Shown here: piece after piece, positions 26,275 to 35,259 of the stretch
Layout: every line of letters starts with the position of its first letter
Numbering within the stretch: the first letter of the stretch is position 1
Assembly (NCBI GenBank): GCA_964534175.1
Contig: CAZHNS010000002.1
Location: 81,016 to 145,015 of the forward strand
Direction of reading: 5' to 3'
Length of the DNA: 64,000 bases
Source: JAFGHJ01 sp964534175
GTDB lineage: Bacteria; Hydrothermota; UBA3072
Program-made: the position numbers and the translations under genes
Notes under the pieces: model-generated
Seen by the model: only the letters and a program-made list of their open reading frames with translations
The model's database searches: none
What the model was told of the DNA's origin: nothing

Positions 26275-26371
26275 TCAGTAGACGTAGGTTATTATAGAGA
26301 GATTTTCTTCAAAGGGGTTGTCGGCTTTATTAGTTTTAAATTTTAGCCATACTCTAAAAAAGGAGGGCAAT

Positions 26372-26443
26372 ATGGCAGTTAAGAAAAAAGCCGCGTCCAA
26401 GAAAGCAAAAAGCAAGGCTAAACCAAAAAAGAAGAAAAAATAA
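26372..26443 (+). CDS. 23-residue lysine-rich (histone H1-tail-like) protein
   Basis: A very short gene: ATG at 26372, TAA at 26441, with AAAGGAGGG at ideal spacing and a good promoter upstream. The product is MAVKKKAASKKAKSK followed by AKPKKKKK: only Met, Ala, Val, Lys, Ser and Pro, 14 of 23 residues Lys. It resembles the Lys/Ala/Pro tails of bacterial histone H1-like proteins and would bind nucleic acid or RNA by charge (inference). Promoter, strong ribosome-binding site and short ORF together argue for a real gene. It is flanked by direct repeats. Confidence 0.65.
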   Translation: MAVKKKAASKKAKSKAKPKKKKK

Positions 26444-26545
26444 GTTTTTTTGATTTCTAGTTTCATTTTGTGTAGTGATTAAAAAAAGTTCCTAACTGAG
26501 CTCAATGTTATGGATTACGCTTTATCCTACGGTTTGGTTAGTTGG

Positions 26546-26600
26546 TATTAGGATTCAGATATTTAGTTCGTAGTTCGTTGTTTTTTACGGTCTGCCGTCT
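26546..26600 (+). repeat. Right copy of imperfect direct repeat
   Basis: Partner of 26102-26148 (see there); ends with the same CGGTCTGCCGTCT word. Confidence 0.55.
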
Positions 26601-26653
26601 TGAGTCGTTAGGCGAAACTCACTTATTCATAAAAAAACTCTAAACCACCTCTT

Positions 26654-27115
26654 TTATTTCATTACAGGTGGGATTCCACCAACAAAATTATTAAAGGTGA
26701 GTTGCACTACTTTAATTTCACCGGAAATTTTTGTAATTACAATTCTCACATAAGTATCAGGCTTCTCTATATCCGCCTTATAGAATAATACAGCCGTCTT
26801 CAGTATACCCCCTATTGTAGATGTTTTACCATACGCAATAGACTTGTACTCGACGCCTTTTAGTTCTCCGTACATTTCTTTCATGGTTTGTTCAAAAAGT
26901 TTTTCAAAGTCTTCTACGCTAACTTCATTCTTCAAATGGGAAACATAATCTTCGTAGGCCAAATTATATTCCTTGTTTATAATTTTTTGGAGATGTGCGT
27001 CGACGAATTTAATAGCTTTTTCTTCCGTAACAATTTTTTCTACTTCGTCTTTATTTGCTTTTTCACAACTTAAAAGCAACAAAACAAATATTAGCAAAGT
27101 AAAGAATCTCTTCAT
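26654..27115 (-). CDS. Small lipoprotein with NTF2-like fold (putative)
   Basis: A 153-residue protein with signal peptide and lipobox LLSC (Cys17). The mature part starts with a helix pair (AIKFVDAHLQKIINKEYNLAY) followed by FEKLFEQTMKEMYGELKG and four beta strands, the usual order of NTF2-like/DUF3887/DUF4019 lipoproteins that sit in the envelope. No catalytic residues are apparent. It lies 9 bp downstream of the RDD protein gene and is co-transcribed with it. Confidence 0.65.
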   Translation of the reverse strand: MKRFFTLLIFVLLLLSCEKANKDEVEKIVTEEKAIKFVDAHLQKIINKEYNLAYEDYVSHLKNEVSVEDFEKLFEQTMKEMYGELKGVEYKSIAYGKTSTIGGILKTAVLFYKADIEKPDTYVRIVITKISGEIKVVQLTFNNFVGGIPPVMK

Positions 27116-27124
27116 ACCCCCTCC

Positions 27125-28708
27125 TTATTTCAAATCTCTATCCTCCACAACTATAGTTCTGGCGAGTATATCTCCTACTCTTTGCCAGTTGTCGCTTAAA
27201 GCTATAAGCATTATCCCTACCATAAAGTTTAAAAATGCGTCGACAATCTCTAATACGTTTCTGATAAGAGCTCTCCCAAACCCACAAGGGACGAGATCCG
27301 TTCCGAGCGCTTTGATGCGTAACATCCATTTGCCCGGGGTTTTCCCATACTTACCCTCTAAGAGTGCGAATATAAATAGCCATAGCAAAGCCCAGAAAAA
27401 ACCGCCCATAAAAATCCCTGTCCAACGCAACATATTTTCTGGTCCTAAGTAAAAAAACACTCTATCGAAATCAAAAAGATCAGGTATAAATATAAGGAAG
27501 CCAATAATTAAGGGCGCACCCGCAATTGCAGTATCAATTACTTGCGCAAACGCTCTTTTGGCAAGTGAGGCAAAATGAATTGTTACACCTTTTTCCTCAT
27601 ATTTGGTGATTTTATACCTCTGCATTAAACCCGATAATATTATAGCAAGCAACAGAGCCATAATTATTGGAAGAACATAAAGACCATAAAATTTTCTCAT
27701 CATATCGCCTGGAAAGAATGAACTCTTACCGTAACTAATCTCCTCCGATATTTTATTCCCTTTTACTTCAATCGCTTTAAACGAACCGGGAAACATTTGA
27801 GTAAGAAGAAGAAATTTGTTTGAATCTGTCGAATGTACTGCAAATTGAGTTAATAAAGGCGCTTTGTAGGAAAAGATTTCATCCCATGAACCATCTGATA
27901 ACCGGATACCCTCAAGTTCTTCATTAAACCCTTCGTTGCCTGAATTAAAGAAGACAGTAAGTTTTTTATCAATAAAAGTAGGATACCAATTAAACCCAAT
28001 GGGACCAATAACCTGCCACAAATTAAGGCCTTCTACGCTATCAGAAGGAAGACCCTTTCTATAGTAAAGCGTTTCCCAATGCTTAAGAAAAGAATATATC
28101 TCTCCATCCTGTGAGATAATTTTAACTTCTCTATGATAATATAGAGTATCGTAGACGCTCGATATAAGAGCTCTTTCTTTTTTCCAGTCTTCATCACTAA
28201 AGACCAATATATTTAACTCATCCGGAGACTTTTCTACAACCGCAGGATTTCCTTTGTATAGGAAAGGACTTGAAATACTACCCAATGGGCTTTCTTCATG
28301 TATAAACTCAGCTATAAATTTAAGTTCCGTACCATCATAGTAGCCAATAGCAAAAGAAGACATTATCCATAATTTATCTCCATCTGCCAGAAGTAACGGA
28401 TTCTCCATGGATATTTCTTCTTTCAAAACCGGCTCTTCTCCGCCGATTTCTAACGCCATTAGATTATTTTTTACCTCCCCCCCGAACGCTTCGAAAGATT
28501 CTTCAAGATACCATACCTTTCCTTGCCATAAAACACTGTTTTCAAGTCTTGCAAACTTCATCCAATCCGGATTAAAAAACATTGAAGGCATAGAAGCAAA
28601 TACTATTATAAAAGGTAAAACCAATTGAACGATCAAAAATAATCCTGCCAGTACAAATGCGATAATAGTAAATTTACGTTTATGCTCCTCTGAAATATAC
28701 CCCTTCAT
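27125..28708 (-). CDS. RDD-family membrane protein with N-terminal extracytoplasmic domain
   Basis: A 527-residue protein. A first helix (about 14-36) precedes a large extracytoplasmic, propeller-like domain (45-340). Another helix lies near 345-365. The C-terminus is an RDD domain (about 380-525) with three helices: FAQVIDTAIAGAPLIIGFL, the KTPGKWMLRIKA loop and LARTIVV end. RDD domains are proposed small-molecule or ion transport modules (established family, function poorly defined). A perfect promoter lies at 28762-28790. It forms an operon with the 26654 lipoprotein, which may work with its external domain. Confidence 0.75.
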   Translation of the reverse strand: MKGYISEEHKRKFTIIAFVLAGLFLIVQLVLPFIIVFASMPSMFFNPDWMKFARLENSVLWQGKVWYLEESFEAFGGEVKNNLMALEIGGEEPVLKEEISMENPLLLADGDKLWIMSSFAIGYYDGTELKFIAEFIHEESPLGSISSPFLYKGNPAVVEKSPDELNILVFSDEDWKKERALISSVYDTLYYHREVKIISQDGEIYSFLKHWETLYYRKGLPSDSVEGLNLWQVIGPIGFNWYPTFIDKKLTVFFNSGNEGFNEELEGIRLSDGSWDEIFSYKAPLLTQFAVHSTDSNKFLLLTQMFPGSFKAIEVKGNKISEEISYGKSSFFPGDMMRKFYGLYVLPIIMALLLAIILSGLMQRYKITKYEEKGVTIHFASLAKRAFAQVIDTAIAGAPLIIGFLIFIPDLFDFDRVFFYLGPENMLRWTGIFMGGFFWALLWLFIFALLEGKYGKTPGKWMLRIKALGTDLVPCGFGRALIRNVLEIVDAFLNFMVGIMLIALSDNWQRVGDILARTIVVEDRDLK

Positions 28709-28761
28709 AATACCTCCTTCTAAAAAACAATAAAGATATAATTTATAAGAATTACCTGTAA

Positions 28762-28790
28762 ATTATAACAAAATTCAAACCAAATGTCAA
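28762..28790 (-). promoter_or_regulatory. Consensus sigma-70 promoter for the RDD operon
   Basis: TTGACA (28790-28785), 17-bp spacer, TATAAT (28767-28762): perfect consensus and optimal spacing. Confidence 0.85.
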
Positions 28791-28849
28791 ATGAATCGTT
28801 AGAGAGTAGGGAGTAGAGAGTAGTGAGCAGTTAAGAAAACAACAAACAA

Positions 28850-28975
28850 AAAATCCGTGTAAATCCGTAGCAATTATACCGTTAGGAGGTTAGGAAGTTA
28901 GGAGGAAAAAATAAAAAAATCTCTGTTTTCTCTGTGTGTTCGTTTTTTCTCTGTGTACTCTGTGGTTAAATTCCG
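28850..28975. repeat. Phrase-like intergenic repeats
   Basis: AATCCGTGTAAATCCGTAG, GTTAGGAGGTTAGGAAG and two CTCTGTGTGTTC/CTCTGTGTACTCTGTGG words. Non-coding spacer between the GH116 and RDD genes. Confidence 0.7.
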
Positions 28976-28981
28976 TTGTCC

Positions 28982-31900
28982 CTATTTAACCAAAATCATT
29001 TTCCTCGTCTGGGAAAAATCATTCGCTTCGATTGTATAGAAATAAATACCGCCCGCGAGATTTCCGGCGTCAAAATCAACCGAATAATAACCGGCCTCCT
29101 GCCGCCCTTCGACAAGAACACCGATTTTTTGACCCGTTACATTATACAGATTTATGCTAACCTGAGCAGCTTTAGGTAAGCCGTATTGAATACGTGTGTT
29201 GGGGTTAAATGGATTCGGATAATTTTGACTTAAGAAATATTTCGTAGGAAATTCGGTTGGCTCCTCCATTCCCGCTCCTTCTTCTCTAATTTCTAAAGCA
29301 CTCAATTTGGCGTTATTGGTTACGGTTATAAAATCGATATTAAGCTCACCGTCGGTTAATACGAGAGGCATAACAACATCGTACGCTGTGTTTTTATCGG
29401 TACGGAACTGGAGGTCTAAATCCCCAATAACCTGTTCTCCTTCCATTTCAACATCAAATATGCGACTTCCCGGATTATCCCAATATATTTCAGCAAATTT
29501 GAATACTACATCATAAGAACCGTTTGCAAGAGGAATCGCATAACTAAAATCGCCATAACGTTCAGTCTGGTAAAGTGTATCATCTCCAGTCCCCCCGATA
29601 GCATCCGTCCCAGAATAAGTATCTCCGCCAGAAAGCCATCCTGAACTCTCATCATCTATATATTCTATACCGCTTGCCTGTGATGTGTAGGTGTTGCCTC
29701 CGGCATTTAAGGCATGAATTACATCGCCGTTTCCACCGCCACCAGTGGTGACAACGATTTCAGTGCCGGGGTCGGAAATATTTCCTGCGTTGTATGAACG
29801 AACCCGGTAAGTGTAAGCTGTGGACTTTAATAGACCGGTTTCCAAATAAAACGTATCGGTTGTTGTGCCAGCTGTTCGAAAAACTCCGTCTATATTTATG
29901 TCTAAATAATATCCGAGTATGTCTTCCTCTACAGCACTCCAGGTCAAAAGGATTTGACTCGAATTTAAAGCGTTACCCTCTAAATTTTCGGGCGGATTGG
30001 GAACACTCAAACCCGGTTTAGGATCTCCTTCTATCTGGATAGTAATGCCGGCAGGAGGTATTGTTCCTGACCAATCCAGTTTCAGCTGAGCAAGGTCTCC
30101 GCTTCCCGTACGCAGGTAGTCCGTACTGGCTCCATTTACCCGTACAAAATCTATCGCATCCAGTGAATCACTGTATAAATCCCAAACATAAATAGCCGAA
30201 ACTTCCACCTCTTCATCCGGCGTGAAAACGATTTCCTGATTCTGATAAGACTCACCGTAAGCGTTGTAACTCACGGTAGAGTAACCCTCCGGAGAAATTA
30301 TTAGAGCATCCTGCAAATCGTGATTTAAAGAGTCGAAGAGCATTGGCTCGAGCCACAATTCGCCTGAATATTTGTTGCAATGATATCCTACAATATTGTA
30401 GTAATTACGCCATAAAACAGGAATACTTATATATTGATAATATCCGCTTGCGCTTGTGGCTATCCACGACGGAGAGGAAACCTCCGAAGGAATACCAAGC
30501 TCCTGGTCAAATACACGATTTCTGTTGAGATAGTTACGTTCATACATATCTTTCTGCAGAGCCCACCACATATTAAACCTGCCTGCTTGCAGTGAATATC
30601 CTCCCAGATGCCCGATAAGGTACGGCTGCCATTCTGAATATGAACTGCCTCCCATACCTTGATTCAGAGGGTCATAATAATTTACAATTGTGTTATAAAG
30701 CTCATTTAATTTTTGTTTCTCCCAGAACGGACCCATCTTAAGGAAGTTAGCAATCCACGGACCTCCGAGAACGCTTTCGCAGTAATTTCCGGTTGGGTAG
30801 GTGTTATCCAGCCATCTGCCTTCAAAATTCATGGCTGCTGTATCCAGAGCAGCCTCGTAAAGACTATCTATATCTGCTTCTCCCATCACTCCTGCTAAAT
30901 AAGTCATAATCTGATATGCCACAACAGATAAGCCTGTGTTATACGCTTGCGAATTACCACCTGCATCATAAGTGCTGAGTGAACTTGAAAAAGTATAGGA
31001 ATATTCTGAGCTTTCGTACAGTTCAACCTGATTGAGAATACGCTGTCCCGCTCTTTTTACGTAGGGGTCCCAGAAATAGCTAAGCTTATCCATATCGGCG
31101 GTAGCTATAAATGCTTCATAAACCGAAATAATAAAGCCACAGTTCAAATCGACCCATTCATATATAGGCCGGTAATCGGCGTGCTCCGTATCATCCCATC
31201 CTACATAATTAAAGTTCGTTCCGAAATCGTGATGAATTTGACCGGTATAATCATCTATATGCTGAGTCCTAGCCCACCATTCTAATTCTTGCCACGCAAG
31301 CTTCGGGTTAATCATTGTATAAATTTGCCTTGCATGCCACATCTGGTCCATGGTCCCCTCCGGACTCCATTGTCCCTCTGTGTGGCAATAACGGCCATCC
31401 TGAAAATATACACTGTTATTTACAAGATTCGCGAGCGAGTTAAGAGTCTGATCGATGAGCCATTCAGGAAGATTGGAATTCCTCATGCGGCTTACAAGTT
31501 CATCCGACTTTTCTTTAAAAGTATTAAAATTACTAAGGGCTGAAACAGATACTTCCTTAGCGTTATTCCAGTAATTGGTATATTGATAATGTTCTTCCTC
31601 GTCCGGCTGGTACCAGGAAAGCACAAAACGCACTCTTCTCGTTTCCTCTGATGTTAAGGAAACTCTTAAAGCGAGACTGTTCGTCGTACCTGAAAGGTTG
31701 TTATCGCATAGCCCGTCGGTGAAAAACCCGCTGTTATCTCCATAGCTCAAATCACCTATTCCGTCGGGGAATTCTCCCAAAAGACAGAGTTCCAGGGATG
31801 TACCATTCGCCGTAAATCCTGTATCCGTAATAGCCACGGGAGTAACGGGTGTTTCGATTTGAAGAGCCAGCGCAACCGTACATTCACTGCTTTCTAAATT

Positions 31901-32326
31901 TTCAACCGTGAATTCAAACATTGCAGAGGGATGGCACATCATAGGAATGGAATCCGGGTAATAGGGCATATAAGCTGTTAATTCCACAGAAACGTCGTTT
32001 AACTCCCCGAAATTTACCCAATGCAACGGAAAAACCGCATCATCATCTACCCGTCCGTTATCTTGTAAAGCAGTTAATTGGTCATCCGTCATAACAGAAT
32101 CTCCTCTTCGTATGAACAATTGAAATTGTGTTTCGGATAAGGGGTCGTAATCTCCATCTCTTGTTGGAGTGCGAAAATTCGCGGCAACTGTTCCACTCGA
32201 ACCAGCGTACTTCAAGGCTCCCGTACCAACACCGCCGAGTGGAAGCCCCGTAGTTCCGTCCGTTTTTCCAGATAAATAGATACTAAAAATTAAAAGTATT
32301 ATTGGAATTCTTTTTAATATAACCAT
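28982..32326 (-). CDS. Secreted GH116-like glycosidase with FN3, malectin and C-terminal sorting domains
   Basis: A 1114-residue exported protein. A short signal peptide (1-19) is followed by a GH116/GBA2-type N-domain starting GLPLGGVGTGALKY (27-40) and a helical catalytic region. Candidate nucleophile is Glu317 in HTEGQW...TMDQMWHARQIY and acid/base Asp454 in STYD, aligning with the Glu/Asp pair of beta-glucosidase GH116. FN3 (773-862), malectin (868-1015) and a C-terminal sorting domain from about 1023 with NYPNPFNP complete the protein. Substrate would be a beta-linked glycoside; the malectin domain may bind it. The terminal domain implies T9SS-like export or surface attachment. Promoter at 32344-32371; monocistronic. 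Confidence 0.75.
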   Translation of the reverse strand: MVILKRIPIILLIFSIYLSGKTDGTTGLPLGGVGTGALKYAGSSGTVAANFRTPTRDGDYDPLSETQFQLFIRRGDSVMTDDQLTALQDNGRVDDDAVFPLHWVNFGELNDVSVELTAYMPYYPDSIPMMCHPSAMFEFTVENLESSECTVALALQIETPVTPVAITDTGFTANGTSLELCLLGEFPDGIGDLSYGDNSGFFTDGLCDNNLSGTTNSLALRVSLTSEETRRVRFVLSWYQPDEEEHYQYTNYWNNAKEVSVSALSNFNTFKEKSDELVSRMRNSNLPEWLIDQTLNSLANLVNNSVYFQDGRYCHTEGQWSPEGTMDQMWHARQIYTMINPKLAWQELEWWARTQHIDDYTGQIHHDFGTNFNYVGWDDTEHADYRPIYEWVDLNCGFIISVYEAFIATADMDKLSYFWDPYVKRAGQRILNQVELYESSEYSYTFSSSLSTYDAGGNSQAYNTGLSVVAYQIMTYLAGVMGEADIDSLYEAALDTAAMNFEGRWLDNTYPTGNYCESVLGGPWIANFLKMGPFWEKQKLNELYNTIVNYYDPLNQGMGGSSYSEWQPYLIGHLGGYSLQAGRFNMWWALQKDMYERNYLNRNRVFDQELGIPSEVSSPSWIATSASGYYQYISIPVLWRNYYNIVGYHCNKYSGELWLEPMLFDSLNHDLQDALIISPEGYSTVSYNAYGESYQNQEIVFTPDEEVEVSAIYVWDLYSDSLDAIDFVRVNGASTDYLRTGSGDLAQLKLDWSGTIPPAGITIQIEGDPKPGLSVPNPPENLEGNALNSSQILLTWSAVEEDILGYYLDINIDGVFRTAGTTTDTFYLETGLLKSTAYTYRVRSYNAGNISDPGTEIVVTTGGGGNGDVIHALNAGGNTYTSQASGIEYIDDESSGWLSGGDTYSGTDAIGGTGDDTLYQTERYGDFSYAIPLANGSYDVVFKFAEIYWDNPGSRIFDVEMEGEQVIGDLDLQFRTDKNTAYDVVMPLVLTDGELNIDFITVTNNAKLSALEIREEGAGMEEPTEFPTKYFLSQNYPNPFNPNTRIQYGLPKAAQVSINLYNVTGQKIGVLVEGRQEAGYYSVDFDAGNLAGGIYFYTIEANDFSQTRKMILVK

Positions 32327-32343
32327 ATTTATTTCTTATATAT

Positions 32344-32371
32344 ATTATAAGAAAGTTAACAGAATTGTCAA
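32344..32371 (-). promoter_or_regulatory. Consensus sigma-70 promoter for the GH116-like gene
   Basis: TTGACA (32371-32366), 16-bp spacer, TATAAT (32349-32344). The 17-nt leader has no clear Shine-Dalgarno sequence. Confidence 0.85.
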
Positions 32372-32382
32372 ATGATTATACG

Positions 32383-32540
32383 GATCCTTCGGATCAGTTA
32401 AATTGAAAAATAGTTAAATAGTTGAATTGTAAAAAACAAAAAATCCTTGTGTGAGCTTTGTGTACTTTATGGTCCAATACATAGATTTTCTGAATCTATG
32501 TTAAATAGTTAAATTAAAAAATCGTAAAATAGGAAGATTT
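32383..32540. repeat. Two hairpin-plus-TTAAAT elements and phrase-like words
   Basis: GATCC-TTC-GGATC (32383-32395) followed by AGTTAAATTGAAAAATAG; then CTTGTGTGAGCTTTGTG words; then a 9-bp stem ACATAGATT-TTCTG-AATCTATGT (32479-32501) followed by TAAATAGTTAAATTAAAAAA. Two different stems carry the same kind of tail within 120 bp. Confidence 0.7.
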
Positions 32541-32619
32541 TTGAAGGGAGGAGGGGATGCCGATTTAACCATTCGACCATTTTACCATTTGACTTGTTTT
32601 TCTATTCTAGCTTCTTTTC

Positions 32620-33033
32620 TTATTCCCCAATTATCTTAATCATTACCCTTTTCTTTCTTTGTCCGTCGAATTCACCGTAAAATATCTGTTCCCAGGGACC
32701 GAAGTCTAACTTGCCATCGGTAACTGCCACGACAACTTCTCTACCCATAAGCTGACGTTTTATATGGGCATCCGCGTTATCTTCGTAAGTATTATGTTTG
32801 TAACAGGCAGGGCCATATGGGACTTTTTCTTCAAGCCATTTTTTGTAATCCTCATGCAATCCGGACTCATCATCGTTTATAAAAACACTTGCGGTAATAT
32901 GCATAGCGTTAACGAGACATAATCCTTCTTTTATTTCGCTTTCTTTTAGAGCTTCATCTACCTGGGGGGTAATATTTATAAGATCTACTCTGTTGGGTGT
33001 ATTGAACCACAATTCTTTTTTATAGCTTTTCAT
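32620..33033 (-). CDS. yjbQ: YjbQ/UPF0047 family protein
   Basis: A 137-residue protein of the YjbQ family, which some members of give weak thiamine-phosphate synthase activity; the physiological role remains unclear (established). Family hallmarks are visible: GLCLVNAMHITASVFIND (residues 37-54), NADAHIKRQLMG, and GPWEQIFYGEFDG with the histidines typical of the site. Length is normal. It is the last gene of the map-dgt-lptF-lptG operon, 23 bp after lptG. Confidence 0.9.
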   Translation of the reverse strand: MKSYKKELWFNTPNRVDLINITPQVDEALKESEIKEGLCLVNAMHITASVFINDDESGLHEDYKKWLEEKVPYGPACYKHNTYEDNADAHIKRQLMGREVVVAVTDGKLDFGPWEQIFYGEFDGQRKKRVMIKIIGE

Positions 33034-33056
33034 CTTTTTCCTCCTCAGAAGCCAAT

Positions 33057-34136
33057 TTATGAGTACTCTTTTTTTAGCATTAAGTATAGTCCTATCGTAA
33101 GAAAAAGTATGTCCGGAATTAAAATCGAGAGCGAAGGCGGTAAATTTCCCTTTATCCCGAGTTCTTTAAATAGTTGAATAATACCCCAGAAGGTAAACGC
33201 AGAAAGAGTGCCGAGTCCGAAACCAAAGAGCAACCCTCTTCTTTTTACTTCCAGAGCAAGAGGACAGCCGAAAAGAAGAATTATAGCACTTACAAAAGGA
33301 TATGAAATTCTCTCCAACATTTCAATTCTTTCAGTACTCGACTTTTGCCCGCTTCTATCCAGTTTCTTAATATAACGTAACAACTCCGAAAAAGAAAGAT
33401 TTATAGGATTGTATTTGCTCTTAACTAATTCATCGGGAGACGTTTTGAAATCCTCGATAATTTTTTCATCTTCGGTTTCAAGGAAAACCATATCGTCGAC
33501 GAAATTCCTGATGTAAACACTATAAAACACCCAGACTGAATCTTTCCATTCACCTCTCCCCGCATCGACTCTCGAAGCTAATTTTCCGTCTTTGTATTCA
33601 AAAATATATATATCGTGAATTATATTGTCGTTGAGCCTATCTATGCCTACAACTTTCCCTTCATCCGTTATATAGTTTATATTTCTGGCGTAACTTTTTG
33701 TAAAATCTTCAATTTTATCTATCTCTTTTCTTTTGAACTCTTTAAGCATTTCTTTTGACCTTGGAATTAAAGAAAGATTAAAGGCTAAAACAACCAGTGA
33801 AACCAGAAAGCCATAGATAAAAATAGGTTTGTATATTCTAAGAGGCGGTACACCGAGCCCTCTTAGAGCCAATACTTCATTATGTTTTGTTATTAATCCG
33901 AGAGAAAAATAAAGTCCCATTAAAGTGGCAAGGGGCATTAAAAGAACAACTATTTTTGGCGAGAATAGGAGATAATATTTTAGAATATTAAAAAATGATG
34001 CTTTCCTGTCCACGAAATATCCGATATTTTCGAATAAATTTGTGATTATATAAATAAAAAGAAAACCTGCTAACGAAAGGATTAAAGCTAAAATAAACTT
34101 TTTAATTATATAATTATCTAAGGTTCTATTTTTCAT
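33057..34136 (-). CDS. lptG: LptG/LptF-type lipopolysaccharide export permease (second)
   Basis: A 359-residue YjgP/YjgQ permease with the canonical layout: three N-terminal helices (about 14-34, 50-75, 97-118), a periplasmic jellyroll domain (about 130-260) and three C-terminal helices. The family motif LRGLGVPPLRIYKP follows helix 2. With LptF it would form the inner-membrane channel that loads lipopolysaccharide into the Lpt bridge, driven by LptB. The start overlaps the upstream lptF stop by 11 nt. Assignment of F versus G is by position only. Confidence 0.9.
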   Translation of the reverse strand: MKNRTLDNYIIKKFILALILSLAGFLFIYIITNLFENIGYFVDRKASFFNILKYYLLFSPKIVVLLMPLATLMGLYFSLGLITKHNEVLALRGLGVPPLRIYKPIFIYGFLVSLVVLAFNLSLIPRSKEMLKEFKRKEIDKIEDFTKSYARNINYITDEGKVVGIDRLNDNIIHDIYIFEYKDGKLASRVDAGRGEWKDSVWVFYSVYIRNFVDDMVFLETEDEKIIEDFKTSPDELVKSKYNPINLSFSELLRYIKKLDRSGQKSSTERIEMLERISYPFVSAIILLFGCPLALEVKRRGLLFGFGLGTLSAFTFWGIIQLFKELGIKGNLPPSLSILIPDILFLTIGLYLMLKKEYS

Positions 34137-35259
34137 AGACTATTTTATAAAAAAGATATATGCCTGCAATTCCGATAACAATATTTGGAAGCCACATCGC
34201 AAGAGAAGGATAAAGAGAACCTCTTTCGCATAATTCTTCTCCTCCGACCAACAATATATAGTAGAGCATAAACATGAAGAAACTCAAAGTTATCCCATTC
34301 CCAAGCCCCCCTTTTTTTGTTTGTATTCCGAGAGGTGCACCTACAAGAACAAAAACCAAACAGGCAAAAGGTATGGAGAATTTTTTCTGTGCTTCCAGAA
34401 GATAACGCCATTTCCTTCTTTTCACATTCGCTCTTCTGGCATTTTCCAAAAGTTGCTTTAAATTCATTTCCCTGTAACTTCTAGTGACCGTTCTTGCCTT
34501 TTTTTCTCCCAGAGGTACGGAAATTATGTAATTATTAAAATTCATTATTCTGTATTCTTTGGGATTTTTCTGGTCGAAAATATGGGTTTCCCCCCCGTAT
34601 AGTGAAAAAGTTAGGCTGTCGCCTAAAACTTTCATCTCTCCCTCATCGGCATATATTATTCTTGTGGGTTCCCCGGGCAAATCTTCCTTTAGCATAACCT
34701 TTGTTAGTTTTGACTTTGAATGGTCGATATTTTTTATCCACAGAGTATAACCGTCGCTGATTTCATTAAACTTTTCAGGAAGTAAGTGAAGGGTGGGTCT
34801 GGCTCTCGATATTTCCAGGTAGAGTTTTTTTAATCTGAAGTTGGCTTCGGGTAACAAGTAAATGTTAAAAAATATCATTCCGATTGTCACTCCAGAAGCC
34901 GCCAGAAAAAACCCTTTGGTTAAACTCAAAGGGTTGATTCCAAGAGAACGTATCGCAAGAATTTCAAAGTCTCCACTCATTCTTCCATAAGTAGCAATAG
35001 TGGAAACCAGCACTCCCATAGGCACAGTTAGAGCTATTATAAAAGGTAAACTATATACAAAAACCGCGATAACAGATATTATCGGTACATTCTTACCTAT
35101 AAGAAAATCGAATAACTGGAAAGCTCTGTCCATCAGGAGAATAAAACTAAAAAGCGAGAATCCGGCGAGAAATGGTATGGCCGCCTGCTTTAATAAATAC
35201 TTACTCAGGAGGGAAATCCTACATTTTCTTGAAGGGGAAGAAAAGTCTTTCATATTCAT
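34126..35259 (-). CDS. lptF: LptF/LptG-type lipopolysaccharide export permease (first)
   Basis: A 377-residue YjgP/YjgQ permease with the same six-helix plus periplasmic-domain layout. IRSLGINPLSLTKGFF corresponds to the conserved loop after helix 2, and VPLGEKK lies in the jellyroll. The start is uncertain: ATGs at 35259 and 35253 and a TTG at 35268 all lack a good Shine-Dalgarno sequence, and all lie inside the end of dgt, so translation is probably coupled to dgt. The first 15 residues are an extension compared with typical LptF. Confidence 0.88.
   Translation of the reverse strand: MNMKDFSSPSRKCRISLLSKYLLKQAAIPFLAGFSLFSFILLMDRAFQLFDFLIGKNVPIISVIAVFVYSLPFIIALTVPMGVLVSTIATYGRMSGDFEILAIRSLGINPLSLTKGFFLAASGVTIGMIFFNIYLLPEANFRLKKLYLEISRARPTLHLLPEKFNEISDGYTLWIKNIDHSKSKLTKVMLKEDLPGEPTRIIYADEGEMKVLGDSLTFSLYGGETHIFDQKNPKEYRIMNFNNYIISVPLGEKKARTVTRSYREMNLKQLLENARRANVKRRKWRYLLEAQKKFSIPFACLVFVLVGAPLGIQTKKGGLGNGITLSFFMFMLYYILLVGGEELCERGSLYPSLAMWLPNIVIGIAGIYLFYKIVYEK

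Larger units (their letters stand above)
25935..26371. other. Gene-free spacer (about 440 bp)
   Basis: Holds a likely promoter for the patatin gene (TTGACT, 16 bp, TAATTT on the minus strand near 26020), CAGTCGCCAGTC/TTAGGATTTAGG phrase-like words, one half (26102-26148) of an imperfect direct repeat that recurs at 26546-26600, and the promoter at 26246-26274. No coding sequence is seen. Confidence 0.6.

Noticed and set aside
26275..26466. Minus-strand open frame over the lysine-rich microprotein
   Set aside because: The Phe-rich translation is simply the complement of the lysine codons; promoter and ribosome-binding site support the plus strand.
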